Origin: Verrucomicrobiales bacterium
GTDB taxonomy: Bacteria > Verrucomicrobiota > Verrucomicrobiia > Verrucomicrobiales > V1-33
Assembly (NCBI GenBank): GCA_023253575.1
Contig: JALRGB010000730.1
Location: 1 to 10,855, forward strand
Reading direction: 5' to 3'
Length of the DNA stretch: 10,855 bases
The translations under genes and the position numbers were made by a program. Under the pieces are notes generated by a model. That model worked only from the letters and a program-made list of their open reading frames with translations, made no database searches and was not told the DNA's origin. Positions 1 through 5,783 of the stretch are shown piece after piece; position 1 is the stretch's first letter, and each line of letters starts with the position of its first letter.

Positions 1-588
1 GGAGAGGATGGCGGTGGACGGTTCGGGACCGGTAACGGCGGCCATACTTCCCTCGGGTGGCGGGGCCCCGTCGCTGGCGGGGGGGTGACTGGAGAGTGGC
101 TGCAGGGAGTCGACGGCGGCGAGATCCCCGGCGGTTGGCACGAGGACTAAGAACGTGCGGTAGCTGGTCATGTTGACGAACGACACAGGACCGGTGGCGA
201 GGTCGGTTCCTCCGGGCATGGCCAGCGGTGATGGATCGATACCGTCTTCGGCGCGGGTCCCGGGCGTACTAGCGGCAGTGGGATGGCTGCTGTAGACGGC
301 GGCGGCGGGAGCAGTGGGCGCGACGACTGGGGCACGGGAAAAGAGCTGGGGACCTTCGTCGGCGGGAATCGTGAGCGATGAGGCTGAGGAGGCTGAGGAG
401 GCCGCTGAGGCTATTGGCGGCGCGCCGTGGGTTTTGCCGATGCCAGCGGGAGTCCATTCATCGCTGGCTGAGCTGGCGTCGGAAAGTGTGGGGGCCCCGC
501 TGCCGGTAGTGAGAATCAGCGCTGCCGACACCGGGGTGGTCCCGAGCGCGACTGCGAAGGCGATGGATTTGAGGGCTGTGAATGACAT
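1..588 (-). CDS. PEP-CTERM-signal exported protein, C-terminus cut by window edge
   Basis: An uninterrupted frame of 196 codons runs from the ATG at 588-586 to base 1 with no stop. Residues 1-22 look like a Sec signal peptide: a short N-region with Lys8, a hydrophobic core (IAFAVALGTTPV) and an Ala-type cleavage site near VSA-A. The rest is rich in Ser, Ala, Pro, Thr and Gly with no domain I recognise; the only clearly hydrophobic stretch is about residues 138-152 (MTSYRTFLVLVP). The last residues read GPEPSTAILS at 187-196, which is the Pro-Glu-Pro-Ser-Thr start of a PEP-CTERM sorting signal. The following membrane helix and Arg-rich tail should lie beyond the window. In this family the signal sends proteins to the exosortase system, often in exopolysaccharide-producing bacteria. 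No Shine-Dalgarno sequence precedes the start. The specific function is unknown. Confidence 0.8.
   Translation of the reverse strand, partial: MSFTALKSIAFAVALGTTPVSAALILTTGSGAPTLSDASSASDEWTPAGIGKTHGAPPIASAASSASSASSLTIPADEGPQLFSRAPVVAPTAPAAAVYSSHPTAASTPGTRAEDGIDPSPLAMPGGTDLATGPVSFVNMTSYRTFLVLVPTAGDLAAVDSLQPLSSHPPASDGAPPPEGSMAAVTGPEPSTAILS
380..409 (-). repeat. short tandem repeat encoding a Ser/Ala run
   Basis: Two exact 9-base copies (gaggctgag on the plus strand) are followed by a third copy with a 3-base insertion, so the reading frame is kept. In the PEP-CTERM protein this encodes an Ala-Ser-Ser run at about residues 60-70. It looks like slippage-driven expansion in a spacer region of an exported protein. 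Confidence 0.7.
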
Positions 589-642
589 GAGGCGGACTGG
601 AGGGGGTGGCCAGAGCGGCACTTGCGACAAATGATTGAGAGA

Positions 643-677
643 ATTATCGCAGCATGCTTCGACCCTACAGTTGTCAA
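643..677 (-). promoter_or_regulatory. possible promoter for the PEP-CTERM gene
   Basis: On the minus strand an extended -10 (TGC-GATAAT, hexamer at 643-648) lies about 55 bases before the ATG at 588. A perfect TTGACA lies at 672-677, but the 23-base spacing is too long for a standard pair, so the extended -10 may act alone. Weak, pattern-based call. Confidence 0.3.
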
Positions 678-876
678 CAGATATTCGTTCATTCCGGGCC
701 ATTCACGGCAAACGCAGAGGCGGGCGTGGTGCGAACAATCGACCGACCGGGGTCAAGCCGACCGCGAGCGACGCCGTGCGGGGTACGCGCTGCGTGAAGC
801 CGATCGACGGCCATTCCAGAAAAGCGTCGGCTGCAGAGGAATTTCGAGGAAAAAAGAAACCGGTGGATGACCACTC

Positions 877-906
877 TGGACAGCGACGAGCTTTGGCGCT
901 TTAAAT
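877..906 (+). promoter_or_regulatory. possible promoter for the TIM-barrel gene
   Basis: TGGACA (877-882, one mismatch to TTGACA) is followed after 18 bases by TTAAAT (901-906). That hexamer is also the left outer arm of the inverted repeat at 901-949, so a protein bound there, or a cruciform, could interfere with initiation. Transcription would then begin near 913 and carry the inner hairpin in the leader. Inferred from sequence only. Confidence 0.3.
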
Positions 907-949
907 AAGGCTGGGCCGTGGAATGATGTTCCACGCCTGATTTATTTAA
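901..949. promoter_or_regulatory. nested inverted repeat before the TIM-barrel gene
   Basis: Two perfect inverted repeats share one centre region. The outer arms are ttaaataa (901-908) and ttatttaa (942-949). The inner arms are cgtggaa (917-923) and ttccacg (929-935), around a 5-base loop. The structure ends 24 bases before the ATG at 974. It lies between divergent genes, so it is better read as an operator or leader hairpin than as a terminator. Its binding factor is unknown. Confidence 0.6.
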
Positions 950-973
950 CCCCTTACATCCCCCCATCATCAC

Positions 974-1837
974 ATGGCAAACATTCAATTCGGCTCCGAG
1001 GTGTATACTTGGTTCATGCAAGGCACTGGCAAGGGCTACGACAACAAGCTGGACCACATGATCAAAGTCGCCGCCGAGGCGGGATTTACCGGGATCGAGC
1101 CGATGGTGCTGGAGATTTCGGAAAAGGCGCTGGGGTGCGGCCGGTACTGGCTGGGTGATTTCTGTGACCCGATTCGATTGAAAGACGCTTTGCAGGCGCA
1201 CAACATGAAGCTGGCGGGGCTGGCCTTGGTGTGTGCGTGGGACGCGGAAGACGAGACGCCAGCCGAGCGAGAAGCCGCTGACTTCACGCTGGACCTGCTG
1301 AAGCATTTTCCGGGAGCCATGCTGGGGACGGTGACGCTGCCGAGCGGACGAGTGAATGACTTGCAGCGCCGACGCCTGAATGTTGCCCGCAACGTGAACC
1401 GCGTGTCCGCACGGGCCGCTGACTTGGGCCTCAAATGCTCCTACCATCCGAACAGCCCAGCATCGTCGATTGTCCGGACCCAAGAAGATTACGATGTCGT
1501 CCTCAGCAGCCTTGATCCTCGCGTCACCGGCTGGACGCCTGATGTCGGCCACATCGCCCGCGGAGGTATGGACATCATCGCGACGCTGACCAAATGGGCC
1601 CACCTCGTAAACCACATTCATTACAAAGATTTTTCCGGCAACGGCCCCGAGCCATGGTCGCAAATGGGCACGGGCAAAATCGACTTCCATAAGATCACCG
1701 AATGGCTCGTCCTGCGGAAGTACGAAGGCTGGATCATTTGCGAAGATGAAGCCCATGGCGCCATCGATGACCCGGATGGCGTGACCCTGCAAAATGGACA
1801 GTGGTGCCGCGAGCAGCTGGCCCCGCTGGTAGCGTAA
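974..1837 (+). CDS. sugar phosphate isomerase/epimerase-like TIM-barrel protein
   Basis: This 287-residue protein has the pattern of the xylose-isomerase-like TIM-barrel family (AP endonuclease 2 fold), which includes inosose dehydratase IolE and many sugar isomerases and epimerases. Candidate metal and catalytic residues are spaced as in the family: Glu42 (GIEPM), His158 (YHPN), Asp190 and His193 (PDVGH), His216 in HIHYKD, and Glu257 (CEDE). There is no signal peptide, so it should be cytoplasmic. The MANIQF start fits strand 1 of the barrel; the leader is C-rich with no Shine-Dalgarno. It stands alone, with no dehydrogenase, transporter or kinase nearby, so the substrate cannot be inferred; a carbohydrate or inositol derivative is likely. 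Third-position preference changes from G to C at about base 1420. Family call firm, substrate unknown. Confidence 0.9.
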   Translation: MANIQFGSEVYTWFMQGTGKGYDNKLDHMIKVAAEAGFTGIEPMVLEISEKALGCGRYWLGDFCDPIRLKDALQAHNMKLAGLALVCAWDAEDETPAEREAADFTLDLLKHFPGAMLGTVTLPSGRVNDLQRRRLNVARNVNRVSARAADLGLKCSYHPNSPASSIVRTQEDYDVVLSSLDPRVTGWTPDVGHIARGGMDIIATLTKWAHLVNHIHYKDFSGNGPEPWSQMGTGKIDFHKITEWLVLRKYEGWIICEDEAHGAIDDPDGVTLQNGQWCREQLAPLVA

Positions 1838-1854
1838 CCGCGGCGACCGAAGCA

Positions 1855-1900
1855 GGGCGGCGGCCGGATGGACGCCGCCCATGGAGGGAGGGTATTTTTT
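1855..1900 (+). terminator. hairpin followed by a distant T-run in a convergent junction
   Basis: A perfect 8-base GC stem (gggcggcg at 1855-1862 with cgccgccc at 1873-1880, 10-base loop) begins 17 bases after the TIM-barrel stop. A run of six T follows at 1895-1900. The 14-base gap between stem and T-run is longer than in a standard intrinsic terminator, so the call is tentative. The convergent position supports an end-of-transcript role. Confidence 0.4.
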
Positions 1901-1975
1901 AGGTAGAAGGAGCCATTCCGCGGGAGGCAAGACACCACGGAGGCAGCATCCACTGATGGGCGAAACTGCAGCTGA

Positions 1976-3442
1976 CTACCCCAAGGCTTGAGCGAGCAAT
2001 TCGCTGACGCGTTTGGGATTGGCCTTGCCGCCGCTGGCTTTCATGACCTGGCCGACCAGCACGTTCACCACTTTGGCTTCCCCGGCTTGGATGCGGGCCA
2101 CTAGGTCCGGATTGGCAGCCAGCACTTGCTGGACGAAACCATCGAGAGCCCCGGTATCGCTGACTTGGCTGAACCCGCGCGCCTGCACAATGGCCGCGGG
2201 AGCGCCGCCGGTGGCAAACATTTCCGAAAAAACCTCCTTGGCCTGAGCCCCGCTAATCCCCCCGCCTTCTACCAGATCGACCAATTCCCGCAGGGCCGCG
2301 GCCGACACAGGATTGGCGGAAAAATCTGTCTGTCCTTCGTTCAGGCGACCGAGCAATTCGTTGATGATCCAGTTAGCCACCGATTTAGCTTTGGATGATC
2401 CGGCGGCGGCTTCCTCGAAATAAGCGGCGAGGGCAGGTTCGCTGGTGAGCACTCCCGCGTCGTAGGGAGTCAATCCGTAGTCGTGACCAAAGCGGGCTCT
2501 CAGCGCGTGGGGAAGCTCGGGTAGACGCGAACGCACTTCGTTGAGCCACTGCGTCGTACACACCGGCTGTAAGTCGGGATCCGGGAAATAGCGGTAGTCA
2601 TGCGCATCCTCCTTGCCGCGCATGTCAGTACTTTCACCCCGCTCGTCATCCCATCGGCGCGTCTCCTGACGCTGGGCCAGACCGCGGTCGAGCTCGCCAC
2701 ATTGGCGCTCGATTTCAAAGACGATGGCGCGTCGCACGGCGGCCACAGAATTGATGTTTTTCAGCTCGATTTTTGCCCCCAGCGGTTCCGCTGCGGATTT
2801 CCGGACGGAGACGTTCACATCGCACCGCATCTGACCGCGCTCCATATCGGCATCCGAGACGCCCGCGTAGACGAGGATCTGGCGCAAACTGGCCAGCAAG
2901 GCCGCGGCTTCATCGGCGGTGGAAATTGCCGGGTCGGTCACGATTTCCATGAGCGGAGTGCCAGCGCGGTTGTAATCAAGCCCGCTGCTGGTGCCAAAAT
3001 GGGTCGATTTGCCCGCATCTTCCTCGAGGTGAATGCGCGTCAGCGGCACTGTCGCCAATACCCCGTCCGCCCCCGCCCCACCCCGCTGGTGCTTCGGAAA
3101 ATACTGATCATACAGCGGAATCCGGCCACCTACGACCAACGGCTGGTCATACTGGCTGATTTGATAATTCTTCGGCATGTCCGCATAGAAATAATTTTTG
3201 CGATCCCATTTACAAAATTCCGGAGTGACAGCGCCGAGAAGCTGGCCGGTGAGAATCGTCATCTTGATGGCTTCCTCGTTGAGGACCGGCAGGGCACCCG
3301 GTAGCCCCAGACACGTCGGGCACGTCCGAGTATTCGGATCGTCCCCGTAACTCGTGGCACACGCGCAAAACATCTTGCTCCGCGTCTTCAGGTGGACATG
3401 GATTTCAAGACCAATGGTCGGGATGTAGTCGGCAACAGGCAT
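1976..3442 (-). CDS. gatB: aspartyl/glutamyl-tRNA amidotransferase subunit B
   Basis: This is the tRNA-binding and kinase-like subunit of the GatCAB complex. With GatA and GatC it converts Glu-tRNA(Gln), and in many bacteria Asp-tRNA(Asn), to the correctly charged Gln or Asn forms. The 488-residue length is typical. Visible hallmarks are GLEIHVHL at 11-18, a Cys4 zinc site (Cys26, Cys28, Cys41, Cys44), YADMPKNYQISQYDQP at 86-101, HLEEDAGKSTH at 138-148, DYNRAGTPLMEIVTDP at 156-171, DVNVSVR near 208-214 and DYRYFPDPDL near 282-291. The C-terminal GatB/YqeY-type helical domain covers about 340-487 and ends with VGQVMKASGGKANP. A short Gly/Ala insertion (about 119-128) precedes the HLEED motif. 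gatA and gatC are not in the window. The gene lies 180 bases after the CvpA-like gene on the same strand, so co-transcription is possible but not shown. Confidence 0.97.
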   Translation of the reverse strand: MPVADYIPTIGLEIHVHLKTRSKMFCACATSYGDDPNTRTCPTCLGLPGALPVLNEEAIKMTILTGQLLGAVTPEFCKWDRKNYFYADMPKNYQISQYDQPLVVGGRIPLYDQYFPKHQRGGAGADGVLATVPLTRIHLEEDAGKSTHFGTSSGLDYNRAGTPLMEIVTDPAISTADEAAALLASLRQILVYAGVSDADMERGQMRCDVNVSVRKSAAEPLGAKIELKNINSVAAVRRAIVFEIERQCGELDRGLAQRQETRRWDDERGESTDMRGKEDAHDYRYFPDPDLQPVCTTQWLNEVRSRLPELPHALRARFGHDYGLTPYDAGVLTSEPALAAYFEEAAAGSSKAKSVANWIINELLGRLNEGQTDFSANPVSAAALRELVDLVEGGGISGAQAKEVFSEMFATGGAPAAIVQARGFSQVSDTGALDGFVQQVLAANPDLVARIQAGEAKVVNVLVGQVMKASGGKANPKRVSELLAQALG

Positions 3443-3605
3443 GGGAAATGAAGGAGATCAGAATGAGCGGAAATCGATTGCGGGAAACAGATCACACCGG
3501 AACGACAGACGCGAGCATGACTTTTATGCGCCGCCCCGTCGGCGTCCCCCGCGGTGGAGAGGGCGGAGTGTTGGCCTTTGAGCGCCATGAGTCATCACGT
3601 GTGAG

Positions 3606-3632
3606 GCATCAGGTAACATGCATCAGGTAACA
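3606..3632. repeat. 13-base tandem direct repeat across a stop codon
   Basis: gcatcaggtaaca occurs at 3606-3618 and again at 3620-3632, a 14-base period. The TGA stop of the upstream minus-strand gene (3623-3625) lies inside the second copy. The pattern suggests a small tandem duplication at the gene end. The rest of the 180-base spacer holds a short GC hairpin (3529-3533 with 3540-3544) without a T-run. Confidence 0.75.
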
Positions 3633-4450
3633 GGTTCAGCGCGTCGCACTTCGGGTTGATGCACTGACTGCAGGGCGGAAGCGAGCGCGGGATCGGTGGC
3701 CGCATCCCGAACTTCCGGAAGGGTGAAGAGGCGAGCGTAATTCGAGTGACCCACGGCAAATTTGACTTCTCGGTCGTCGAGGAGCCGCTGGAATGCGGGC
3801 TGTTGCACGACAAGTTGCATGGATGGATCGTTTTTGACAGATTTCCAGCGGACGGGATCGCGGTAGGTGACGAGGATTTCGCACAATCGAACGACCTCGG
3901 GTGAAGTGACTGGGTCGAGGAAATTAAAGGCCCGACCGACGACTCCTTGACTGAGAGCGGCGCGGGTTTGGGTCAGCCACGCGGGCGGGGTGGCAGTGGT
4001 ACCGTGATCGAGCTGGGCGATGCCGCTGAGCGAGCCGGTGAGACGCAGGAGGACGCCCCCGGCCCACATCAGCAAGCTGGAAGGCACCAGACTGAGCAGG
4101 GCGATTTTACTTTTGGAGAGGGATTCGCCGGTCGCCCCGGTTGATTCCATTCCTCCGAGAAGTTTTTCAAGGATGAAGCCGGACGAGAAGTGTCCGGCGG
4201 CACCGCCGAGCAGGCTCATACCGCCGAGCATGGTGGCGGATGGATTTGGCACGGTGGAGCCGAGCCATTCTGGTGCTTTGAGGAAGACGAATGCCCCGGC
4301 AGCCACCCCGAGGGCCAGTTTGAGCACACTGCGAATGAGGCGGAGTATGCCACGGAGCATGGCGAGAACAGCCATGGCGACGGCGAAGAGGCCGACGAGG
4401 ACGGGCAGCGGGATGTGACCGGGGATTTCGGGCATGGCACTGACGAGCAT
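3623..4450 (-). CDS. CvpA-like membrane protein of unknown function
   Basis: This is a 275-residue protein if started at the ATG at 4450-4448, which overlaps the aroC stop as TAATG, a classic translational-coupling arrangement. An in-frame ATG at 4435 is an alternative. Hydrophobic segments lie at about residues 12-32, 42-58, 73-97 and 115-137, resembling the four-segment layout of CvpA-family inner-membrane proteins. Residues about 185-263 are a soluble helical tail with repeated short patterns (VKNDPSMQLVVQQPAFQRLL, then LFTLPEVRDAATDPALASAL). These recall STI1-type or other small helical repeats. Family placement comes from topology and general resemblance, not from a diagnostic motif. Coupling to aroC may only be positional. 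The C-terminal Val-Thr and stop lie inside a 13-base direct repeat. Confidence 0.8.
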   Translation of the reverse strand: MLVSAMPEIPGHIPLPVLVGLFAVAMAVLAMLRGILRLIRSVLKLALGVAAGAFVFLKAPEWLGSTVPNPSATMLGGMSLLGGAAGHFSSGFILEKLLGGMESTGATGESLSKSKIALLSLVPSSLLMWAGGVLLRLTGSLSGIAQLDHGTTATPPAWLTQTRAALSQGVVGRAFNFLDPVTSPEVVRLCEILVTYRDPVRWKSVKNDPSMQLVVQQPAFQRLLDDREVKFAVGHSNYARLFTLPEVRDAATDPALASALQSVHQPEVRRAEPVT

Positions 4451-5538
4451 TAATGGAGGCGTTGCGCTCTTTGGCGGAGGAGGTGATCGCAGATAACGAG
4501 AGTGGCCATGGCTTCGACCATGGGCACGGCGCGGGGCAGGACGCACGGGTCGTGACGGCCGCGACCTTTGAGGGTGGTATTCTCGCCCTCCCGGTTGACG
4601 GTTTCCTGCGCGGTCATGATGGTGGCGACCGGTTTAAAGGCGACACGAAAGACGATGGATTCGCCATTCGAGATGCCCCCTTGGATGCCCCCTGAGCGAT
4701 TGGTGATCGTCCGGACACGTCCCTCCTCCATGCGGAAGGCGTCATTATGTTCGCGGCCGGTCAGTAAGGTGCCGCCAAACCCACTGCCAATCTCAAACCC
4801 CTTCGTGGCCGGCAAGCTGAGCATGGCCTTGGCCAACTCAGCCTCCAACTTGTCAAAAACCGGCTCGCCCAGCCCCGCGGGTACGCCGCGAATCACGCAT
4901 TCCACCACCCCGCCGACCGAATTCCCCTCGGCGCGCATTTCTTTGATCAGAGCGATCATCGGAGCCACCGCGTCAGGGTCCGCGGTCCGGACCATGTTGC
5001 CCTCGATAACATCGCGACTGGCGGTCGCGGGATCGACCACCGCCGTAATGTCGCGCACGGATTTCACCCAGGCGAGGCATTGAAATTCCGGAACGACCTG
5101 GCGGATGACCTGGGTCGCGACGGCGGCAGCGGCCACTCGTCCGATAGTTTCCCGCGCGGAAGCGCGACCGCCCCCGGCCCACGCACGCAGTCCGTATTTT
5201 GCCTCATATGTGTAATCGGCATGACTCGGGCGAAAGGTATCCTTCATTTCGGAATAAGCCTCGGACCGCTGGTCTTGATTGCGGACGAGGATGGCCAGCG
5301 GCGTGCCGAGCGTGCGCCCGTCCTCGGACAGACCACTCAAAATTTCAGCGCGATCCGCCTCTTGGCGCGGCGTGACAATCTCGCTCTGCCCTGGCCGCCG
5401 GCGGTCCAACTCCGCTTGCACGGCTTCCACCGTAACTGCCACGCCCGGAGGACATCCGTCAATGACGACCCCGACCCCCCCGCCATGGGACTCGCCGAAG
5501 GTGCTGATGCGAAATGCGTGACCGTAAATGCTGGACAT
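4450..5538 (-). CDS. aroC: chorismate synthase
   Basis: AroC catalyses the last shikimate-pathway step, 5-enolpyruvylshikimate-3-phosphate to chorismate, using reduced FMN. The 362-residue length and all family signatures fit. They include GHAFRISTFGESHGGG at 6-21 (catalytic His18), the RRRPGQ segment at 47-52, FRPSHADYTY at 102-111 (catalytic His106), WAGGGRASARETIGRVAA at 120-137, SGFGG at 252-256, TNRSGGIQGGISNGE at 279-293 and GRHDPCVLPRAVPMVEAM at 327-344. The start was set at the ATG at 5538-5536 because MSSIYGHAF matches the family N-terminus. The same frame stays open to 5835, but that extension is compositionally odd and would overlap recG. The downstream membrane-protein gene begins on its stop codon. 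Confidence 0.97.
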   Translation of the reverse strand: MSSIYGHAFRISTFGESHGGGVGVVIDGCPPGVAVTVEAVQAELDRRRPGQSEIVTPRQEADRAEILSGLSEDGRTLGTPLAILVRNQDQRSEAYSEMKDTFRPSHADYTYEAKYGLRAWAGGGRASARETIGRVAAAAVATQVIRQVVPEFQCLAWVKSVRDITAVVDPATASRDVIEGNMVRTADPDAVAPMIALIKEMRAEGNSVGGVVECVIRGVPAGLGEPVFDKLEAELAKAMLSLPATKGFEIGSGFGGTLLTGREHNDAFRMEEGRVRTITNRSGGIQGGISNGESIVFRVAFKPVATIMTAQETVNREGENTTLKGRGRHDPCVLPRAVPMVEAMATLVICDHLLRQRAQRLH

Positions 5539-5783
5539 GGTAAAACTGCAATATGCCGGAGGAATGAGCGGTGGCAAATGATCGGGTGCGTCGACCCCGA
5601 GGATATTTTGTGGTATCACGGCAGTGGAATTCGTTCCAGTATGGCTGGCGGAGGAGCTCCGAGGCGGCGTTTTGAACCACCACCCCCGCACGGCCCACCC
5701 CCCATTTTTGCCGTGGACGACAGCCGCCCGACTACTCGTTAGCCCGCGGAAAATCCGGCCGCTCCTGCACCCGAAAATCATCC
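5539..5783. promoter_or_regulatory. divergent aroC/recG intergenic region
   Basis: This 245-base spacer should hold promoters for aroC (minus) and recG (plus), but I see no convincing -35/-10 pair for either. It contains a short palindrome, tggaa (5625-5629), a ttcg loop, and ttcca (5634-5638). A C-rich tract (about 5678-5705) gives three runs of at least three G on the minus strand, one short of a standard G-quadruplex motif. No gene is supported here. Confidence 0.5.

Larger units (their letters stand above)
589..973. other. 385-base divergent intergenic region, no convincing gene
   Basis: This spacer separates the start of the PEP-CTERM gene (minus) from the start of the TIM-barrel gene (plus). 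Short open frames exist on the plus strand (for example from 622 and 635), but they are Arg-rich, have no recognisable domain and overlap each other, so I take them as chance frames. The spacer should hold promoters for both genes. Candidates are listed separately, as is the nested inverted repeat at 901-949. Confidence 0.7.

Noticed and set aside
622..904. Two overlapping plus-strand small frames in the divergent spacer
   Set aside because: Arg-rich, no domain, no ribosome binding site, and they overlap each other in different frames.
689..1930. Long minus-strand open frame of 413 codons
   Set aside because: It is antisense to the well-supported TIM-barrel gene, has no recognisable domain and arises from GC-rich codon bias.
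3529..3544. GC hairpin between gatB and the CvpA-like gene as terminator
   Set aside because: Only a 5-base stem with no T-run on either strand.
4451..4546. N-terminal extension of the CvpA-like gene into aroC
   Set aside because: The extra 32 residues are Arg/His/Pro-rich shadow of aroC; TAATG coupling at 4450 is a better start.
5625..5638. SOS LexA box near recG
   Set aside because: The palindrome resembles one GAAC half-site on the minus strand only; the GTTC partner is missing.
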